A stretch of DNA of 64,000 nucleotides, taken from contig CAJNAR010000149.1 in the NCBI GenBank assembly GCA_905220665.1, positions 682,001-746,000 of the forward strand, given 5' to 3'. Within the stretch, counting starts at the first letter, position 1. Every line of letters begins with the position of its first letter. The notes beneath the pieces are model-generated. The model had not been told where the DNA came from and searched no databases. It saw only the letters and a list, made by a program, of their open reading frames with translations. Shown one piece after another: positions 29,216 to 41,752 of this stretch. The position numbers were made by a program, and so were the translations under genes. Origin of the DNA: Albugo candida (Eukaryota; Oomycota; Peronosporomycetes; Albuginales; Albuginaceae).

Positions 29216-32200
29216 TTAGATCACGGAAAGTGCTAGAACTGTCGGAGTCGCTGATCGCGGATCGAACAAACAACAATTCCGATCTGTCCAGACGAAGTGC
29301 AGTGTCACCGCTTGCAATGCAAGCCATAAATCTGATAAAATCTCTAAATATTCTTTCCAATCCGACCGTACTGTTGGGACAATTGCACATGCAATATGCG
29401 TCCAACGTGGTCGAGAGGAGAAAAACTGATCCCAACTAGGGAGTAACTCCCTCCATAACTGTGCCGTGTGATTGCACTCTAAAAAGAGATGTTGATCGGA
29501 TTCCACTGCCCCACACGAAGGCTGCGTGCACAATATAATGTAGGGCTGAATATTTGTCAATAACCAGAAACGATATCGAACTGGCAACATCCGAAAGGCT
29601 AGACGAAACTGTAGATCTTCGTAAATAGGCAATACACGTTTTCGAAGATGCCGTGATGTAGCCATAAAAGTTCGAACTCGTTCTGAATCCAGTGCGTCCG
29701 ATCTCTCCCGTGATGACCAATGTGTCGACATCGGATGACTCTTGGTTGGTTCGGAAGGTTTCCAGACGATTCGTGAGAGTTGTAAGCGTGGAATAGGAGG
29801 AAAATAATGTTTCCTTTCCTTGGTTTTTACTCCCACATAAAATGATCTGCCACTTGTGGTTGGTGTAATCCAAGTGATGATACCAATCGTCGAGTGGATA
29901 CGCTGGAGAATGTGAGTGACTTCATTGTAAAGTCGACTCAGCAACTTTTCTTCAGACATATCCCATGTGTTCAGCTCTTCGTCGTTGTAATAGTTGGCGA
30001 CGAAATCTTCCTTCGTTGGCGATGTGTCGCCTTCCCGAAAAAAGTCTTGAAGACTTCGGATCTCGAAAAGCGTAGCGAACGATTTCCGAAATGTGCGATG
30101 TGGTTCGTCCACCATACCAAGATTGTACCAGACGTTTTGCGTACTCGGATTACGAGTAGCAGCTTCGTAATGTAACTTCTGGTCGCAGTGAAACCACATC
30201 GGTTGTTCCATGTAGTACTGACGGCGTTGTGAAACATTTAAGTCTGATATTGAAATGCTCCAATCCATCTGATGCCACATTTTAAATGCGTGTTTCCACC
30301 ATGAAGATGTGCTTTCCCAATGAACCATTTTCCCATGTCGATGTGGTGCGATGGTGAATACATCCATCGGCTTGTGTGGTCCAAAGGAAGGTTGGATGAG
30401 TTGTAATAATTCCGTCGAAGCAGTTGTCCAATTCGCAGGAATACTTGTTGACGCATCGGATGCGAATTGCTGAAGGAATTGAATACGTTGTAGCTTTAGT
30501 CGTCCCACCAATAAAAGAACTTGTAGTCCACCATCTTGTCGGCGAAGATATAAAAATTCTTTGCTGAGTAGGTGAACATGTTTTGAATGTTTTTTGTGTT
30601 TCCGATCAAGCACAAATCGATTTAACATCGATTGCCACTGTCGAATAGTCACTGCTGGTATGTCCACGTGCATCGTGTAATGCCACAAACGTGATAAAAT
30701 CATCGTCTGCGCAACCAGTAGTCGACCACGAACAGTTCTTGCTCGTCGAAACCATACACCAAACCCATCGTAAAAACGCTTGTCGAGAGTTGAAATAACC
30801 ATCGAATGAGTTGGTTTCTGGCCGAACGGAATACCCAAATACTTGACCGAATCCTCCGGACCCATTATGGTCAAATTGGGAATACGTGGACATGGCTTGG
30901 TCCGATTCAACGAGAGCAAAGATAATTTACTCAAGTTGAGTTTCGCACCCGATCCATCGCAATAGACTTGGACGAGTTCGAGTTGCGTCAAAACACCGTT
31001 TGGTGTCGCTGAAAGCAATGTCGAATCGTCCGCAAAACAATAATCCAGTTGCGACAGTCGTGCCATTAATCCAAATGCCATGTTCTTCATGTTGACGAAG
31101 TAAATTTCCCAAAGGTTCGATCGTCATCAGAAAAAGTAATGCTGAGAGAGGATCACCTTGTTTCACTCCACGTTGTGGTGTAATGGACGGTGTTATATTT
31201 CCATTAATCATCAACTGCGCGACTGCGCCTTTGTGTTATTGTACAAAAGGCGAATCCAATCGATGAAACTTTTTCCAACGCCCATTTTTTCCAAAACGCG
31301 AAACATGTACGTCCAATTGACTCAATCATAAGCTTTCTCAGAGTCGAGAAAAGTCGCATAAGCTTCCTCCCCACGATGAGTGACCAAGTCTTGAATGTCG
31401 GTCAGATGTCGAATATGGTGATGCATTGACCTTCCTCGCACGAATGCTTTTTGATCTTGATGGATCAATTTTGGCGAAAACGTTGCAAGCGATACGCCAA
31501 CACTTTAGAAAGTACTTTCACATCGACGCAAAGCAGTGCGATCGGTCGATAGTTGCCAGGATCACCTCGTGATCCTTTCTTGTATAAAAGTGTGATTGCT
31601 GAGTGACGTTGTGATCGAAGTAAAATTCCTCTTTCTAGCTGATATTCGAACACGATCTTCAGACACTCGCCAAACGTTTCCGGATCAAGCTGATAAAATG
31701 CAGCTGCTAGTCCATCCATACCTGGAGAAGAACTACTCCGCATGTGCTTGATCGCTTCCTCCATCTCGGTCGTACCTAACCGAGTTGAGAGACGTTCTTT
31801 CTCTGCTGAGGCAAGGGAAACTTGAATCGAATCGAGTAACTTTTTTTGCTTTCTTTCACTTGGAACATTTGAGTCGGTCTCTGAGCTTTAAACAGAGACC
31901 ATGACACCACCCCAATGATCTCTGAATTCGTCAATAATCTCCCTCGGGTTCGATGTCACGGTACCACATTTTTTTGTAACATTTTCGATCGACACGCGAC
32001 GACAAGAACTATCCGGAGGGCGAAAAAAATGCTTGGAAGAGTTCTCCATGTGCTTCACGTGATGGTCGAAGCTTTCATCTTGGTTGTATTTCGCATTGTT
32101 TTCGACTGAGATTCTAAATTGTTGGAGACTCGATTCGTAAAAATACCGTGACTCATTGGTGTCTTGGATGCGATATCGAGCTGCTGCGAATTCCAAAAAA

Positions 32201-33375
32201 CGCTGGCTAGACTCAACATCACGTCGGCTATCTTTTTCAACCTTTTTTTCAATGCTTTGAAGCTGTTTCTTGATTTCGTCTTCCAACTTTCCCACATTTT
32301 ACCGGGATTCGAAGTTGTCCTTAACTGTTTGAGCACCAAAATCGCTTCCAATTTGATTGCTTCGACAACTTTAGGATATTCAAATAGTCGTAATGAACAT
32401 TTCCAATATCCTCGACCCGGAGATTGAGTTGGATTTGCAAAAGTTACTTTTTGTGCCAGATGATCTCCCGCATGTCGTGGACGGAAATACTCAGAGGTTT
32501 TGTATACCATATTGAATAGCTCTTCCGACATGCAGATGTAATCAAGTCGATTCTTGCGCGGTAATGGTCCTGTAAATACTTTTTCAGTCGGATTTTGGAT
32601 TCGCCAAGCGTCTACCACACCCAACTGTGAAAGCCATTCCAAACACGCTAATCGACTTGGTTCGTGTCGAATTGTTCCACTCGAAGCATCGATAGCTGGA
32701 TCGAGTGGTGTGTTGAAATCACCAAATACGATATGTGTTGCGGTCGATTCGAAAGTGTTTGCAAAGCAATAACTCATAAAAACCCACTCGTTCCTCGGCC
32801 TTGACCGGTGCATATACTTTGTGAATATACACCGGTGCATCGTGAATGAGAAGACGCAAAACCAAATAACGATTTCGAATGTTTCGTTCGGTGAGTTCTT
32901 CAGCTGTTGAGTAACCGGGAAAGTCTGAACGAAGGGTTGTCATGACGCCGCCACTGCGGTTTTGAGTCGGATGGAGAAAAGCACTGTTGGGGTCATTGAC
33001 AAACATTTTGTGCTGTATTTTTGAGGATAATAAAAACTGAAATGAGTCCAGTTGGTTGCGATCGTGAAACTTCGTTTCTTGAACACAACAAATGGAGTGT
33101 TGTGATAGGATGTGGTCGATAAAAAGATGACCATTTTTATGAATTCCATTAACATTCACCGTGAGTGCTGATATATTGTTCCACGTTGAAATAATCGAGG
33201 AGCACTTAGCATTCACGCTGAAGTGGACTAGCAATGAACCTCGTTTCACCATCTTCTTTTGAGAGGTGAAGTGTTGCTTTCTCTTCTGGGAAAAAGCTGA
33301 GATTGACTGAGAGCTCGCCGATATCGCCACAGAGAAGTCCACGCCATCTACCTCCAAAATCATTGAGACCAACAC
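29216..33375 (-). pseudogene. LINE A ORF2: endonuclease, reverse transcriptase, zinc-binding end
   Basis: Endonuclease parts are ALTVNVNGIHKNG, VQETKFHDR, VFGDFNTPLD and RLDYICMSEEL. Reverse transcriptase parts are SSSPGMDGLAAAFYQL, NYRPIALLCVDVKVLSKVLA, FLDFEKAYDRV, GVKQGDPLSALLF and YCFADDST, with an intact FADD catalytic motif. The end has CTQPSCGAVESDQHLFLEC, the zinc-binding region typical of this clade. Lesions shared with copy B are a stop near 31888, a frame change near 31214 and one near 31060. Lesions private to A are small frameshifts near 32765, 32277 and 31470. This ORF2 therefore encodes no complete enzyme. Confidence 0.88.
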
Positions 33376-35470
33376 TTTATGCCCACGTCAGAGCGGAAGA
33401 AGGATATGATCACATTGGTTGGAAGTAAACAACAATGATGACCCGGAATCCAAATCCCTGGTCCATCGGTGAGATAGTGGATCCAGTGATCGTTTGTGTA
33501 GAATGTCGGAGCAGTACACATAAATAAAAGTTCCAACAGCGCGAGTGCTTTCGTTGCTCGAGTCAAACCGATAACGATGTCCGGCACTGACGTCCACCAC
33601 GACATTACTTTCTCGAACAAAACAGATCGCTTGGAGGGAACTTTGCCACCAACGTGGTGACTCCATCGCGTCGCAAACGTAACATCTTCGCCGAGATTGT
33701 GTGTTGCGAAAACGCAATTTATCATGATTAGATGCGCCACTTCATCCAAAGCTTTATCGTTCGACTCCATACAAGCGAGTAGCACACCATTCATCGTGAT
33801 CAGATGATTTTGTCCGGATTTATGCAGAACTGGATTAGCTTTAGCACATGAGGGATGCAAGCATCCGATTGAACCAGCTTGTTTGGTCGGAGGGAGTGGA
33901 GGGCATTTTTGGAATCGATTTCCATTATCCCCCCTATTTCACCAACTCGGGTTGGTCGCTCCGATTTCTCGATTGTTGTGTGCCTTTTCTGATAAAAGTG
34001 TGCCGCCTTTTTCGAGGTGGCCACCTCTTGTGGCATCCGTGCTTTCACGGGGATGATTTGAACGCGATTTCCATTCTCCGGATTGGCAACCGCTTCTACT
34101 TCTTCGATCTCCACCTCCATAGTTGCGAGTACAGAAAAATAATCACTCGTCGCTAGTTTCGGAAGCGCAAGAGGTGGTGCTTTGGAGACCAAGTGTTCGA
34201 ACGGCTCCACCCGGTTACGTTTTCCACTCGTCCATGCCAACTTCATGGATACATCCCCATCCCGCTCTACCCGTGGTTGTGAGCATGACTGACTGGTCAG
34301 TTGGAGGATGGGAGGAGGCGGCTGCAATAAGGCTGATGCCCCTGGTGGTGTGATAGTTGGGGGAGTATTGAGCTCCAACGAGATTTGATCGGAGAGCTTC
34401 CGTTCAGTTTTCCTCGCTTCCAATTCTTGACTGTGAACTGGCTTCACTACCGTTTGTGATGCCACCACGAGCACCGTTGGCGCGTTTGTTTGTTTTGTTT
34501 GCTTTTTTGGTTTTTGTTGCGGTTGATTTTGAATGTGGTTTTGCTTTTTCTTTTGCTTGTTCGATTGTTGTTGCCGTGCTACCGTGGTTGATACAGCACA
34601 CAAATCCATGCAATAAGGACCACGTTGACCAAAACGTGGTCGTTCCGATGGGATAGGAGCGTGTTTCCCTCGCACAGGGTAAAGCAACTTTTCGTATGCA
34701 ATTTGTTCGCATACTTTACCGATGCGGACCAGCTGTAGAGGGCACGTAGGAGTACTAAAGTACACTCTCCACGTCGACATCACGACACCCTTGCACGGAA
34801 CAGTTTCGCGGAAAGTAGCAAAGACTACTGGACATCCTAGACTGTGAAGGGAACGTAAAATCGGAATCCGTTCTTCCTCCACGCCTACTCCAAATATATC
34901 CAGGTAGTATTTGGATTCGAGAGAATCGTACTCCCGAAAGTATTGAGACCCGAGGATGGTTATCGGCTGGCAATCCAGCTGCTGACAAGCATCCTCGGTG
35001 GAAACCATCACTCGAACATTCCCACCAGGCATCTTTGATACTTGAGCAATGGCTCTGCTCTCCAGTAGACTCTCGAATACTGGATTCTCATGATCTTTCA
35101 TAAGGGAAGACAGGATTTTTCCGTTTGGTGTACGCACCAACGCTTGACCTGTTTCCAGAGTCATGGGAAAGGTGGCTTTGGAGACCTTAAAAGGCTTCGC
35201 TGCCTCCAATTTGTCTGCCAACACCGACCACTCGGGATGTTGTTCATCAGCATACAATCGCATAATAGACTCGATGTCCGAGGCTTTCGGCTTTGGGAGC
35301 TCCACGCGAAATTTCGCTCGAGCTCTTGCCTGGTCCTTACGCAAGGACTCCTGTGACTTGATAAGGTCAGCAAGAGTAGGACTTTTAGTGTCGTCCACAG
35401 TTGCAGTTGCAGTTTTCTTTGGGTCACGCTGTGACGAGGCAATGACAGACCGCACGTACCTCAACGACAC
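33360..35470 (-). pseudogene. LINE A ORF1
   Basis: The main frame at 35470-33800 gives 556 residues and continues after a frameshift into 33860-33360. The N-terminal half is charged and helical (KSQESLRKDQARARAKF). A central conserved block contains YDSLESKYYLDIFGVGVEEE and VMSTWRVYFSTPT, followed by a Gln/Lys/Asn-rich basic linker around residues 300-345 that could bind RNA. No zinc knuckle is visible. It aligns along its whole length with LINE B ORF1, but only at roughly 70-75% of residues by eye, in contrast to the near identity of the downstream part. Confidence 0.75.
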
Positions 35471-35500
35471 AAAAGCGACGGAACTGCAACCTGGGTAAAG

Positions 35501-35885
35501 AGCAGAACAGTGGTCTATTTTTACTTTTAGATTTTGAGTGCTGTAGATCTAAAAGATCTGGGAGACCTTTCGAGCTCTAGTGATGGAGACCGTTTTAGAG
35601 ATTAAAGAGTTTTAAGAAGTAAGAGAACTGATTTTGGACTACCGAAGTCACTACAATGGTGCAGGTAGTCGCACCGATATTTGTTTCTCCTTACAATTGT
35701 TGAAAAATTTACCTAAATTATCCTACTTTGTGTTCTGCTCGGACTCAGAGTTTTGCTTATACAAATCGGAAATATTAGACAACGCGATAAAGGGCATCTA
35801 GCCTCTGTTAATCCCACGATTCAAAATTGCCTGTGATACTCTATTCTTGAAGTACGTGTCCTGGGCATCACGGTATTAATCATCA
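35501..35885. other. LINE A 5' region or unassigned flank
   Basis: About 385 bases to the right of LINE A ORF1. It may be the LINE 5' untranslated region, but it does not resemble the equivalent part of LINE B. No gene was seen. Confidence 0.35.
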
Positions 35886-36036
35886 ATTGGAGGTGTCTAT
35901 ATTAATAGAGTTAGACTAACTGACTTCCTAGAAAGTGCTATCTCAGTAGACTCACTCTAGAAGGGAGATGCAGGCCCCTACACCCTAAATAAACTGGATT
36001 GCCTGCAACGAAGAAATAAAGGCGACGAGAGACAAA
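35886..36036 (-). mobile_element. LINE 3' tail fragment beside Copia-2
   Basis: GAGGTGTCTATATTAATAG, then TTAGACTAACTGACTTCC, is the inverted 3' tail of the LINE family, diverged. Like other copies it is bordered by TGA on its 3' side. It runs up to the target-duplication base of Copia-2, and weakly similar sequence (CCAAACACGTGGTGTG) resumes after Copia-2 at about 40750, so Copia-2 may have landed in this fragment. Confidence 0.5.
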
Positions 36037-36041
36037 CTACC

Positions 36042-36212
36042 TACAAGAATATTATCGTCATACCGACGAAGCATATAGAAGAAAGAGCTGGGTCGATCGA
36101 CCACTCTGGACGCATTAGGTAATCACCGGATAGCTATGTTAGGGTTGAAGCGATAATCCAAGATAATATACACTTCATTTTTCACCTTTTGCAGTACACT
36201 TCCGAATTATCA
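36042..36212 (+). repeat. Copia-2 5' LTR (171 bases)
   Basis: Shares ATCGTCATACCGACGAAGCA, AAGAGCTGGGTCGATCGAC and GCTATGTTAGGGTTGAAGCG with the 3' LTR. The two differ by several substitutions and small gaps, so the insertion is not recent. Confidence 0.88.
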
Positions 36213-36225
36213 GGTTATGCGCCCA
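36213..36225 (+). other. Copia-2 primer-binding site (half-tRNA-iMet type)
   Basis: GGTTATGCGCCCA directly follows the 5' LTR. Copia elements are known to prime from the internal part of initiator methionine tRNA, with sites such as GGTTATGGGCCCA. The Copia-3 element has the related TTATGAGCCCA in the same place. Confidence 0.7.
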
Positions 36226-36379
36226 ATTGAAGAAACTGTTGCCACGGACCAGTCCAGCGAGCAGACGAGTGTAGCCACCGGTCGCGAATAGGCTGGTGAG
36301 CCACTTGAAGAGAATAGAGAGGTCAATAATGATGAAAGCACGAAGGGAACTGAGGAGAAGCTGCTGGATCTACTCACAG

Positions 36380-37535
36380 GCCTCGGAGAGCGCATGGAGC
36401 ACCCAGAGGAGTCGCAAAGGCGACCGGATGAGAAAGAGCAGATGAAGGGACGACAGGAGAGCGCATCGAATCATCATTGGGACAGGGAATGGCCGTGCAT
36501 CGCAAGGCTTTGGACATGATGCCGCTGCGAACCGTCATACCTACGTTATCGCCGGCTACATACTTCGGTACGAGGAAGCCGGGATAAGCACAGGCGGCAA
36601 AGAATGTTGAAATGGCGCAGGTGCCACAGCCGGTGATACCGCAGCACTACGTGCCACCGTAGGCATACCAAGTGCCACATATGCAGCATCCAGCACATCC
36701 GCCAGTTGTGCAAATTGGGCGTGTGCCTGACGCGAGGCAAAGAAAGCTTGGAGTACACCCATTTGATGGAAAGAAATTATACCTAGGATTGGGTACTGGG
36801 TTCCTGTCATGAGGCAAGCGATTCTTGAGGCAGTGCAGTTTGACGAGCGTGCATGTGATTTTCAGTGATCAGAGGATGTGAAGGTCCATGTCCTCGGGCA
36901 TTATTTGAAGGGAATGGCTGAGAGGTACTACAATCAACAAGTGGAATGCTGGTGGGAGGAGGAGCAGGCGCTCGAGCATGCGATGCAGCGACTGCTCCAC
37001 ACGTTCAGCACTAAAATTACTCTTGCCCAGAGTATGAAGCTGCTCACTATAGCAAATAGCGCCACGAAAAGCTGGACAGAGCATTACTTATACCTGGTAG
37101 CGATCAGCGAGGCGTCTGGAGGTGCCGATAACCACGTTCTGGACAATATTGTTTGCAGTACGAAGACTCGGAAATGCGAGTGGCGATGCTTTCGAGGCTA
37201 AATTTAGCTCGTACTGACTACTTGAGGCAGGCTGAAGAGCTGGAGCACTTTGCTAAGTCTCCGAGAATGATTTATAAGGAAAGCAATTCGAGAAGGACTC
37301 GGTCAACGTGATACATCCCGAAAGAAAAGACCCAAGAAAGTGTTTCAAGTGCGGAAAGATTGGTCATGTGAAAGCAGGAGCCCAAAAAGAAAGGGAGATC
37401 GATCAAATGATCAGAAGCCGACTTTGTGCTAGCAGTGAAGGACAGGACTTTTGCTCAAGGATACTGGATACTAGACAGAAGATCAAGTCGTCACCTGGTG
37501 AATGTCCAAGACTCTTGAATAACTTCGAGGTACAC
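36380..37535 (+). pseudogene. Copia-2 gag, zinc knuckle and protease start
   Basis: The gag segment at 36878-37201 (LGHYLKGMAERYYNQQVECW) matches Copia-3 gag. The knuckle CFKCGKIGHVKAGA near 37337 has lost its last cysteine. The protease start reads WILDRRSSRHLV near 37465, with the serine and glycine of the D-S-G triad replaced by arginines. Frames shift repeatedly, so no functional protein is made. Confidence 0.75.
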
Positions 37536-37541
37536 TAGCGA

Positions 37542-38886
37542 GTGTATGGCTGTAGACGGAGGAGCTCTATGGATCACGAAACGTGGAACGGCCATTCAAA
37601 CGACGTTAGTGATGGGAATAGTGACAAGAGTGCAGCTTTCAAACGCATAAAATATGCTGAGCACCTTGAGCGAAACATCGTTTCGTATGGTTTACTGGAG
37701 ACAAAAGGATATGGCATATCGTATCGTGGTAAGAAACTTGTGGTCGCTGGAATAAATGGTGGACCGGTCATCTTCAACGTGGAAACGATGAACAATAATC
37801 TGATTGTTCTTGTGAAAGATTTCAAGAATGATTTGCGTGCCGGTGATGTTCTGATGTCGGTGCTGACTCAGAACAAATTTGAAGCTGATCAGGACATGCA
37901 AAAAGGATCCCTCATGCATTTTGATCGGCGTTTTGGACATATTCATTATGACACGACCATCAGTATGGCGAAGGAACCACCGTCTGGTATTCTGCTAACA
38001 GACGAGTTACGTTCGAACTGTCTTGCCTGTGAGTAAGAAATCAAAGCAAAATACGGGCGGAAATTCACAAATTGACGTGGTTGGAGGAGTCACATGCTCG
38101 GATTTGAAAGGATCCATTACTTCACGATATCGACTGGAGAACCGTTATATGGTGAACTTTATCGACCATCGCACAAATTACTGCGGGGTATTAATAGTCA
38201 AGACTGAGGACGTCGCGGATTAGAAGTTTAAGCAGTTCATGGCCTTTTTAGAGCGTCAGTTCAGCTATCGGATTCACGTGCTGAGGACCGATGGAGGAGG
38301 TGGATACCGGACGCTGGACTTATTTTGCAAGGAAGAAGGAATCGCGCGGCAATTTAGCGAGCCACGAAATCAGGCGAGAAATGATAAAGCAGAAAGGATG
38401 CATCGAACCATTATGAAAATGGTGCGTAGCATGGTGTATGCATGTGGACTTCCATTAAGCTACCGGGGAGATGCCGCGTAGTAGGCGGCATACATCTTAA
38501 ACAGGAGCCCAAGAAAGTCGAATGAACGGAGGAGATCTCCGCTGGAAATGCTGAATGGGACTGTGCAAGATCTGAGTGATGTTGCTGTGTTTGGATCAAC
38601 ATGCACGGTGCATCGTGACGCAAGAAACAAATCTCTGGGAGAGCGAAGAAATACTGGCGTGATTATTGGGAAAAGTGATAAGGCAAGTGGTACCAGCTGT
38701 GGTGACTCAGCACGTCAGAAACGTGGAACAGTAACAAAGGAACAGAACGCGCATCTGAGAAGAGTTCATCTCGCTGATGTCGAAGATTTGAAGAAAATGG
38801 CGGCCAAGAAATCGTCAGGAAAGCATCCAGGAGCGGTTTCGGACAAGAAGCTTAAGGACGCAGATATAAAAAGTGTGGGCGTGTGA
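37542..38886 (+). pseudogene. Copia-2 GAG-pre-integrase and integrase
   Basis: The frame 37542-38036 holds the pre-integrase region, including IVSYGLLETKGYGISYRG, and the histidines of GSLMHFDRRFGHIHYD. The integrase core follows with VGGVTCSDLKGSI, YMVNFIDHRTNYCGVLIVK and, at 38239-38481, VLRTDGGGGYRTLDLFCKEE and EPRNQARNDKAERMHRTI. These contain the D and E of the DDE triad. A stop near 38220 and the in-frame TAG in the DVAD-KFKQF region disable it. Confidence 0.8.
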
Positions 38887-39119
38887 TAGGCACCGCACCA
38901 GGTTAGTGGGACGAAAAGACGCTGCAGCAGCTGTGGTAAAGGACAGTGACAGGGTCGAAGAAACGCAGGTCATGGTTAATAGTGTGCGAGAATAAGACCC
39001 TTAAAACTATGGAGAAGCAATCAAAAGTGAGCTCAAGGATAAATGGCTGATCGCGATGACGGAAGAGCTCGATGCTATGAAGGACAATGGAGTCTGGGTG
39101 GGAAAAGTACCACCATAAA

Positions 39120-40506
39120 AGAGTCACGTGTTGCACACCAAGTGGGTATACAAGACCAAGACGGATGTCGATGAGGCCATCGAACGTTCCAAGGCACGTT
39201 TGGTTGCTTGTGGAAACGAACAAGTATACGGAGTTGATTACGACCTGACATTTGCGCCGGTGATAAAATTAAGTACGGTGAAGGTGATTCTGGTGCTTGC
39301 GTTGCGTTGGGGTGTGGCCTCTAGGCATGGAGACATTCCCAACGCACACGTAAAGGCAGATAAGGAGCAGCACATAGAGACATTCCTGGCGATCCCGCAA
39401 TGCATGGCAATCAAAAAAACGTGCTCAAGCAACTTGGTGTGAACACAAAGAACAAGCTGGCATTGAAGCTTAAGAAGTTACTGTACGGGTTGAATCAAGC
39501 CGGTCGTTTGTGGTGCGAGCTGATGCATGAAAAGCTGGTGGATGCTGGTTTAATGCTCTGCGTGACCGACATGTGTTCGTATTTCAAGCAACAAGACAGC
39601 GACACCAATTGTTGGCGTCTATAGTGATACTGGTAAGCGATCGTTCCGATAAAATGGGAATTCTATCACTTAAGGCCCGAGGCACCAGTTATTAAATTCC
39701 TAGGAATACGAGTGGCTCTCAACGAAGGCATGTATTTGCTAGATCAAGAATTGGTGATCGTGGGATTACTTGACCAACACGGGCTGATGAACGCGAAAGG
39801 GGTACGCTCGCCTATTGGAGAAGAGAACAACGACACGGAGGATAATCTGGTTTTATCAGCTGTTTAAGCTATCACTAGAAATGAGCCGACCGTACGCGAT
39901 TTCCAGTCACTTGTGGGAAGTTTGTATAGCTTGCGCTCTGCACGAGGCCTGACATCAGCTTTGCAGTATACAAGTCAAGGCGACGTAATCATAGGCCCAC
40001 GATAGATGACTGGAAACTGGCGAAAAGGGCTGCACGAACCCGAAAGATGTCTGAATTGCAAGTTGGAGCGACTCCGACTTTGCTGCCGATTGAACGGACA
40101 GGAAGTCCGTCACTGAAGGAGTAATCACCCTGGATGGAGAAGCAGTGATCTGGGTTTGCAAGAAGCAGACAGAAGTATCCCTCTCAACCATGGAGGAAGA
40201 TTTCACGTCAGCCTCTCACATGGGACGTGAACTGCTGGGAATGAGGGAACTACGACGAGGCCGGAATTACGGTGATGGAGCCAATGTCGACATTTACGGA
40301 CAACCAAGCAGCTATCCGGAAAGTGGAAATAGAAGAAAGCATGTCTAGCGCGAAACATCTTGATGTGCGGCTGAAGTATATCTGTGACGTTGCAAAAAGA
40401 GACATCGTGAGACCAGAGTATCTTGAGTCACGGCTAATGATGGCCGACATTTTGACTAAGGCGCCAAGAACGGCGGAGCTGAGGGAGCTTTTCAGCTTGA
40501 GGTAAA
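39120..40506 (+). pseudogene. Copia-2 reverse transcriptase and RNase H
   Basis: Reverse transcriptase motifs are HVLHTKWVYKTKTDVDEA, RLVACGNEQVYGVDYDLTFA and KKLLYGLNQAGRLWCELM. The active-site YVDD region is ruined (GVYSDTG, after a frameshift near 39625). RNase H includes DFTSASHMGRELLGMRELRR and TDNQAAIRKVEIEESMSSAK near 40200-40500, ending in a stop just before the purine tract. Confidence 0.8.
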
Positions 40507-40559
40507 TGACGAGTCGGTGACACTGAGAACGGACAGAGCGGGAGAAGACCGAGGAGGAG

Positions 40560-40741
40560 TATAAGAATATCATCGTCATACCGACGAAGCATATGGAAGA
40601 AAGAGCTGGGTCGATCGACTACTCTCTGGACGCATTAGGTAATCACCGAATGGCTATGTTAGGGTTGAAGCGATGAGCCAAGATAATATAAACTTCCATT
40701 TTTACCTTTTATTCAACTCGCAGTACGCTCCCAAATTAACA
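40560..40741 (+). repeat. Copia-2 3' LTR (182 bases)
   Basis: Partner of 36042-36212. It begins TATAAGAATATC after a purine-rich tract and ends AATTAACA before the target duplication CTACC. Confidence 0.88.
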
Positions 40742-40746
40742 CTACC

Positions 40747-41580
40747 ATTCCAAACACGTGGTGTGAACTAGTAGTTGTTTGTACACGTTAATCGCAGTCA
40801 GATGCGAAACAGAATTAATGAACAATTCAGATATCGCTGTCAACTATGTCCACAATCGTGTGTTTTTGCATGAGAGTATTGGCAGGTAGACGCGCTCGCA
40901 AGAAAATCTGTCATAAAAACGTCGAGCCAAAAAAAGATGTACGATTAAGTGTGGTGATACAGCCTTTTTGTAGCTTGTGTTTACTTTGCGTTACAGATTC
41001 TAATGTCTACAAGTCACTCGTGGATAAAAATCGTCTTATTTTTTTTATTAAACTCGTCTCGAGACATCCACAGGCTTAGATAGGTCTCCTGAGTTGCCTG
41101 TTACTAAAATAGAAGAGACAATGTCAACTAGATGAACTACATTTGTAACTTTACAAGCTGAAGTGCCAATTGTGCACACAGCATGTGGGTCGTTGTTAGA
41201 CTAGATAGCTATTTAACTTGCGATCGATGATATACAGATGAAGATTCTAATGATTACTGTTTCCTTTTCTCAACGCAAGAGTGTGTCTCTACAAACAGTA
41301 AAGTTGGGTATGCGTGAAAACAATCACTTAGGCAATGAAAACGTTGAGTCAGAAAAATTCAAATCAATACGTGGGATAAATAAACACTTCCAAATGGTGA
41401 TTGCTGAAAAAAATGTAAGATTTTGAGGCTTGGTGTGCAGCATAATTTCCAAGTCCTGTGTGTAAAAAGTAGGAGCCATGCACTTGTTGCAATAATGATA
41501 GAAGTAAAAGTAAGATATATTTAGCGTTACCCTTGTTTTTGCAACACTAGAACATGCATGTTCAGCAGCACTACAACTTC
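40747..41580. other. Unassigned spacer between Copia-2 and the Gypsy region
   Basis: About 830 bases. Frames at 40846-41079 and 41238-41426 have no recognisable features. The left end may carry a little LINE-tail sequence. Nothing else was supported. Confidence 0.35.
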
Positions 41581-41752
41581 ACCATATCAAGTCCGTCTGG
41601 TTCACCCATGATCTTATGATGGTCTCACGTGGCGACCATCTTTCCTCTTTCCATCTGTCAAGTTGTCACCAAACAGCAAATCAGGCGAGGTCGGACTTCA
41701 CCAGCAATGGTCTTGCAGTTGAACCTCGAATCCTTCGGGTACGACACAGGCG
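41581..41752 (+). mobile_element. Left part of LINE tail fragment split by the Gypsy element
   Basis: The end TTCGGGTACGACACAGGC lines up with LINE A TGCGGGTATGGCACAGAC. The alignment continues on the far side of the Gypsy element at 46204 (GGCAAGTGGAAATGCAAGTG). Homology further left is only weak, so the left limit is a guess. Confidence 0.45.

Larger units (their letters stand above)
28726..35500 (-). mobile_element. LINE copy A (L1/Tx1-like non-LTR retrotransposon), nearly full length, dead
   Basis: On the minus strand it has a long ORF1, an ORF2 with APE-type endonuclease, reverse transcriptase and a C-terminal zinc-binding domain, then a 3' untranslated tail ending ATAGACACCTTCAAC at 28726. 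The 5' limit is approximate because I found no matching 5' end or target duplication on the right. Positions 30199-33634 are nearly identical to 52726-56160 (LINE B) in opposite orientation. Sequence 28972-30198 is present here but deleted in B. Several frameshifts and stops show it cannot move by itself. Confidence 0.88.
36042..40741 (+). mobile_element. Copia-2: complete but dead Ty1/Copia retrotransposon
   Basis: Two LTRs (36042-36212 and 40560-40741) share most of their sequence, begin TAYAAGAATAT and end CA. The 5-base target duplication CTACC is at 36037-36041 and 40742-40746. Internal order is gag, zinc knuckle, protease, integrase, reverse transcriptase, RNase H, which is the Copia order. 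A primer-binding site follows the left LTR and a purine tract (GAGGAGGAG) precedes the right one. Coding frames are broken in many places. Confidence 0.9.
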
